From positions 1-9,467 of the forward strand of contig CAMPAT010000015.1 of assembly GCA_946633275.1 (NCBI GenBank): DNA of 9,467 nucleotides. Reading direction: 5' to 3'. A program made the position numbers and the translations under genes. Below, piece after piece: positions 6,994 to 9,467 of the stretch. The notes beneath the pieces were generated by a model that worked only from the letters and a program-made list of their open reading frames with translations, was not told the origin of the DNA and did no database searches. Numbering within the stretch: the stretch's first letter is position 1; the number at the start of each line of letters is the position of its first letter. Origin of the DNA: an uncultured Clostridia bacterium. GTDB taxonomy: Bacteria > Bacillota > Clostridia > Oscillospirales > Acutalibacteraceae.

Positions 6994-7022
6994 TTGCCAA
7001 ATTAGTGTAAATGTTGTACAAT
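6994..7022 (+). promoter_or_regulatory. SigA promoter of the esterase gene
   Basis: TTGCCA (6994-6999), a 17-bp spacer and TACAAT (7017-7022) predict a start near 7029. This lies downstream of an in-frame ATG at 7011, which therefore cannot be the translation start, and about 24 nt upstream of the ATG at 7053. Confidence 0.78.
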
Positions 7023-7052
7023 TACTTAGTACTTATTTCGCGAGGTTATATT

Positions 7053-8084
7053 ATGAAGAAAAACAGGAAAATTATTGTATTTATTAAGGCGATTTCTGTG
7101 ACGCTTGTCGTCGCCGTCGCAGTCGTGTGCGCTTACTTCTTCCTCGTAAGGAGCTATTACCCGACTCCGAAGAGCAGCGCCGATTTCACCTCTGCGAGAG
7201 ATTACGATATCAGCGCGCCAATCGGTAAGGTGCCCGATAAGTACTGGAAGCCTGCGGCGCGGCAGGGCACAATCCACGAAGTTTACTATCAGGGCAAGAC
7301 GGTTAAGAAGCGCGCGATAGTCTATCTGCCATACGGCTACGACCCTGAGAAAAAGTACGATATTGTGTATTTTCAGGGCGGCTCAAGCTCTACGGAAACT
7401 CGCTATTTCGGCACTCCCGATAAGCCGGGGAAGTGGTTTCGCAACGTGCTTGATAATCTCATTATGCGCGGCGATATGAAGCCTGTTATCGGAGTCTGTT
7501 CTAACTTTTACGACGATATAGACGCGCATATTCCCGCGTCGCAGTATGAGGCGCTTTACAAAAAATATATTGACGAAATCCGCGATATTCTCATTCCGCT
7601 TGTCGAGAGCAGGTACTCTACTTTTGCCGACTCCGTAACGCCCGAGGCGATTACCGCTTCTCGCGGACACAGAGCTTTCTGCGGTTTTTCTATGGGCGCG
7701 GCGATAACGTGGCGCGTGTTTGAAACGAGCCTCGACTACTTCAGCCTTTTCGTACCGAACTGCGGCGGAATGCAGAATCCTTATACCTTCCATCTCACCA
7801 CAGATTACGGACAGCAGCTCGAAAAGAGCGTCGCCCGTCAGGGATATACGAAGGACGATTTCTTCATTTACTGTCCCGTAGGCTCTCTCGATTTGACTTA
7901 TAATTCTACTATGACGCTCATTAACGATTTGTATTATAACTGCTCTGACACATTCGTATTCACGCGCGATAATACGAAAAACGGCAATATCACCTTTAAG
8001 AAAATGCCGTTTATGACTCACAGCTTTTATAACGCTACCCGGTACTATTACAATGCGCTCCCGGCGCTGTTCCCGAATAAATAA
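7053..8084 (+). CDS. Membrane-anchored carbohydrate esterase (CE1 / esterase D-like alpha/beta hydrolase)
   Basis: 343 residues. The N-terminus is a basic stretch plus one hydrophobic segment (about 7-32), with no lipobox, so it is probably an uncleaved signal anchor displaying the enzyme outside the membrane. The catalytic domain is of the feruloyl/acetyl-xylan esterase type. It shows VKKRAIVYLPYGYDPEKKYD (84-103), the oxyanion-region strand IVYFQGG (104-110), the nucleophile elbow CGFSMGAAITW (S213), a likely acid D280 in PVGSLDLTYNS, and H323 in MPFMTHSFYNA. It should cleave ester substituents (acetyl, feruloyl or similar) from polysaccharides; the substrate is not readable from sequence. 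The start at 7053 has GAGG 7 nt upstream and fits the predicted transcript start, whereas the ATG at 7011 lies inside the promoter. It is divergent from the propeller-fucosidase operon. No terminator separates it from trpB. Confidence 0.87.
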   Translation: MKKNRKIIVFIKAISVTLVVAVAVVCAYFFLVRSYYPTPKSSADFTSARDYDISAPIGKVPDKYWKPAARQGTIHEVYYQGKTVKKRAIVYLPYGYDPEKKYDIVYFQGGSSSTETRYFGTPDKPGKWFRNVLDNLIMRGDMKPVIGVCSNFYDDIDAHIPASQYEALYKKYIDEIRDILIPLVESRYSTFADSVTPEAITASRGHRAFCGFSMGAAITWRVFETSLDYFSLFVPNCGGMQNPYTFHLTTDYGQQLEKSVARQGYTKDDFFIYCPVGSLDLTYNSTMTLINDLYYNCSDTFVFTRDNTKNGNITFKKMPFMTHSFYNATRYYYNALPALFPNK

Positions 8085-8087
8085 TTG

Positions 8088-8116
8088 TTGCATACGGCGG
8101 ATTAAAATGATATAAT
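8088..8116 (+). promoter_or_regulatory. Extended -10 SigA promoter of trpB
   Basis: TTGCAT (8088-8093), a 17-bp spacer and TATAAT (8111-8116) preceded by TGA (8108-8110), an extended -10. The -35 begins 4 nt after the esterase stop. The predicted start near 8123 leaves a leader of about 26 nt, too short for a trp attenuator, T-box or TRAP site. Confidence 0.82.
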
Positions 8117-8131
8117 ATTCAAAGTTTAATC
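8100..8131. repeat. Inverted repeat flanking the trpB -10 (possible operator)
   Basis: GATTAAA (8100-8106) and its exact complement TTTAATC (8125-8131) lie on either side of the -10 element, 18 bp apart. The placement suits a repressor site, but a 7-bp match in AT-rich DNA may be chance. Confidence 0.3.
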
Positions 8132-8148
8132 TAAGGCAGGAAGAAAAT

Positions 8149-9369
8149 ATGAAGTTCAATAACGTTGATTTTGATACATATTTCAATAATTATCCCGACG
8201 CCGACGGCTACTTCGGAAAATACGGCGGAGTTTATGTCGACGATAAGCTAAAGGACGCTATGGCGGAGATTACGCAGGCTTATTATTCGATTTGTCAGTC
8301 GCGCAAATTCATTGCGGAGCTTCGCAGAATCAGGACTGAATTTCAGGGCAGACCTACTCCGATTTCTCATCTTGAGCGACTTTCCGATTCGCTCGGCGGC
8401 AGAGTTCAGCTTTACGCAAAGCGTGAGGATTTGAACCATTCAGGCGCGCATAAGCTCAATCACTGTATGGGCGAAGCGCTCCTCGCAAAGTATATGGGCA
8501 AGAAGAAGGTTATCGCCGAAACGGGCGCAGGTCAGCACGGCGTTGCGCTTGCTACCGCGGCGGCATATTTCGGACTTGAGTGCGATATTTATATGGGCGC
8601 TGTTGATATTAAGAAGCAGGCGCCGAATGTCGCAAGGATGAAGGTGCTCGGTGCAAATGTTGTGGAGGTTACTCACGGACTCCGGACTCTTAAGGAGGCG
8701 GTTGACGCCGCTTTTGAGGCGTATAGCAAGGAGTATAACGACGCGATTTACTGTATCGGCTCAGTTCTCGGCCCTCATCCGTTTCCGATGATGGTGCGCG
8801 ATTTCCAGAGCGTAGTCGGAATTGAGGCGAGAGAGCAGTTTATCGATATGACGGGACATCTTCCGAATTCGATAGTTGCCTGCGTAGGAGGCGGAAGCAA
8901 CGCGGCAGGACTTTTTGCAGGATTTCTTAACGACCCTGTAGATATCTACGGTATTGAGCCTCTGGGACGCGGCGAAAAGCTCGGCGACCACGCCGCCAGC
9001 CTTAAGTACGGCACAGAGGGCATTATGCACGGCTTCAAGTCGATTATGCTCAAGGACGAAAACGGCGACCCTGCTCCCGTTTATTCCGTTGCGAGCGGTC
9101 TTGATTACCCGTCGTCGGGTCCTGAGCACGCCTTTCTTCAGGAAATCGGCAGAGTTAAGTACGACACTATCGACGATGAGGAAACTATCGACGCATTTTA
9201 TAAGCTGTCGCGCCTTGAGGGTATCATCCCTGCTATTGAGAGCTCGCACGCCGTTGCCTTCGGTATGAAGCTTGCAAAGCAGATGGAGCACGGCTCTGTG
9301 CTCATCAACCTTTCGGGCAGAGGCGACAAGGATATGGACTACGTTATCGAAAAATACGGTATCAGATAA
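8149..9369 (+). CDS. trpB: Tryptophan synthase beta chain, stand-alone type
   Basis: 406 residues, full family length. It is a PLP enzyme that condenses indole with L-serine to L-tryptophan. Visible landmarks are FGKYGGVYV (22-30), [14 protein letters not shown] (67-80), the PLP lysine K102 in [10 protein letters not shown], the catalytic Glu E124 in AETGAGQHG, the phosphate-binding loop GGGSNA (247-252), [14 protein letters not shown] (270-283), [12 protein letters not shown] (317-328), [12 protein letters not shown] (357-368) and LSGRGDKD (388-395). The ATG at 8149 is preceded by AGGAAG and a strong promoter. No trpA, trpC or trpF is adjacent and a terminator follows, so it is transcribed alone. 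VYSVASG replaces the usual HSISAG segment, and HKLNH the usual HKINN. I associate these variants with a clostridial TrpB lineage encoded apart from the trp operon. That points to an indole-salvage or paralogue role, which is inference. The TrpB family call is secure. Confidence 0.95.
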   Translation: MKFNNVDFDTYFNNYPDADGYFGKYGGVYVDDKLKDAMAEITQAYYSICQSRKFIAELRRIRTEFQGRPTPISHLERLSDSLGGRVQLYAKREDLNHSGAHKLNHCMGEALLAKYMGKKKVIAETGAGQHGVALATAAAYFGLECDIYMGAVDIKKQAPNVARMKVLGANVVEVTHGLRTLKEAVDAAFEAYSKEYNDAIYCIGSVLGPHPFPMMVRDFQSVVGIEAREQFIDMTGHLPNSIVACVGGGSNAAGLFAGFLNDPVDIYGIEPLGRGEKLGDHAASLKYGTEGIMHGFKSIMLKDENGDPAPVYSVASGLDYPSSGPEHAFLQEIGRVKYDTIDDEETIDAFYKLSRLEGIIPAIESSHAVAFGMKLAKQMEHGSVLINLSGRGDKDMDYVIEKYGIR

Positions 9370-9374
9370 TATTT

Positions 9375-9403
9375 AAGAGGATGTCAGAGACATCCTCTTC
9401 TTT
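9375..9403 (+). terminator. Intrinsic terminator after trpB
   Basis: A perfect 11-bp stem (9375-9385 AAGAGGATGTC with 9389-9399) closes the 3-nt loop AGA and is followed by CTTT, 5 nt after the trpB stop. The T tract is short, so efficiency may be modest. Confidence 0.8.
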
Positions 9404-9439
9404 ATGAATACTTATCTATTTTATGAATACTTATCTATT
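9402..9439. repeat. Perfect 19-bp tandem duplication
   Basis: TTATGAATACTTATCTATT occurs at 9402-9420 and again, identically and without a gap, at 9421-9439. The right-hand copy probably contains the last codons and stop of a minus-strand gene. The left-hand copy would then be a duplicated 3' end lying between that stop and the terminator. Confidence 0.95.
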
Positions 9440-9465
9440 ATTTCCTGCGCTATGACGGATTTGCG
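9421..9465 (-). CDS. Possible C-terminal end of a convergent gene (partial)
   Basis: Read on the minus strand, one frame is open from the right edge and gives RKSVIAQEIIDKYS followed by TAA at 9421-9423. It looks like an amphipathic helical C-terminus. Convergent placement on the trpB terminator and the overlap with the tandem duplication fit a gene end. Only 14 residues are visible, so neither family nor certainty is possible. Confidence 0.35.
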   Translation of the reverse strand, partial: RKSVIAQEIIDKYS

Positions 9466-9467
9466 TA

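Noticed and set aside
7011..7052. Upstream ATG extension of the esterase
   Set aside because: The ATG at 7011 lies upstream of the -10 box at 7017-7022 and would not be transcribed. The ATG at 7053 has GAGG 7 nt upstream and a proper signal-anchor start.
8117..8148. trp leader peptide, T-box or other attenuator before trpB
   Set aside because: The predicted leader is about 26 nt and contains no hairpin, Trp codons or T-box sequence.
7383..8186. 267-codon minus-strand reading frame opposite the esterase
   Set aside because: It is antisense to the well-supported esterase and overlaps the trpB promoter and start. Its product shows no motif.

Overview
The window looks like part of a chromosome from a gut or rumen clostridial Firmicute, probably Ruminococcus-like (Oscillospiraceae). 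Three things point that way. Promoters are near-consensus SigA type and lead into 5' leaders of only about 25-30 nt. There is a secreted protein built from bacterial SH3 and Big2 modules. A clostridial-type stand-alone TrpB, a GH29 fucosidase and a small acidic peptide behind a surface protein are also present. The assignment rests on gene content and style, not on a marker gene.

Layout, left to right. Positions 2-943 (+) hold the 3' end of a large, probably extracellular beta-rich protein. It is followed 23 nt later by a 40-residue acidic peptide (967-1089) and then a strong hairpin terminator. Just past that hairpin starts a 664-residue protein (1138-3132, +). Its C-terminal part resembles the target-recognition half of type II adenine-specific DNA methyltransferases, while the expected catalytic core is unrecognisable or decayed. 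A perfect palindrome (3131-3156) separates it from a two-gene minus-strand operon. In transcription order that operon encodes a secreted SH3/Big2/beta-propeller protein (4653-6899) and a cytoplasmic GH29 alpha-L-fucosidase-like enzyme (3170-4639). The fucosidase ribosome binding site overlaps the stop codon of the first gene.

The operon promoter lies back to back with the promoter of a membrane-anchored CE1-type esterase (7053-8084, +), in a 153-bp divergent intergenic region. The esterase is followed directly by the promoter of trpB (8149-9369, +), a single-gene unit closed by a terminator. The right edge shows a perfect 19-bp tandem duplication, probably over the last codons of a convergent minus-strand gene.

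In function, 3170-8084 reads as a small carbohydrate-processing locus: a secreted carbohydrate-active protein, a cytoplasmic fucosidase and a surface esterase. The left part is different: a surface protein with a small peptide, then a possible DNA-recognising pseudo-methyltransferase. That protein is the best candidate for something undescribed. No tRNA, rRNA, CRISPR array, transposase or integrase is visible, and no gene-free stretch exceeds about 155 bp.
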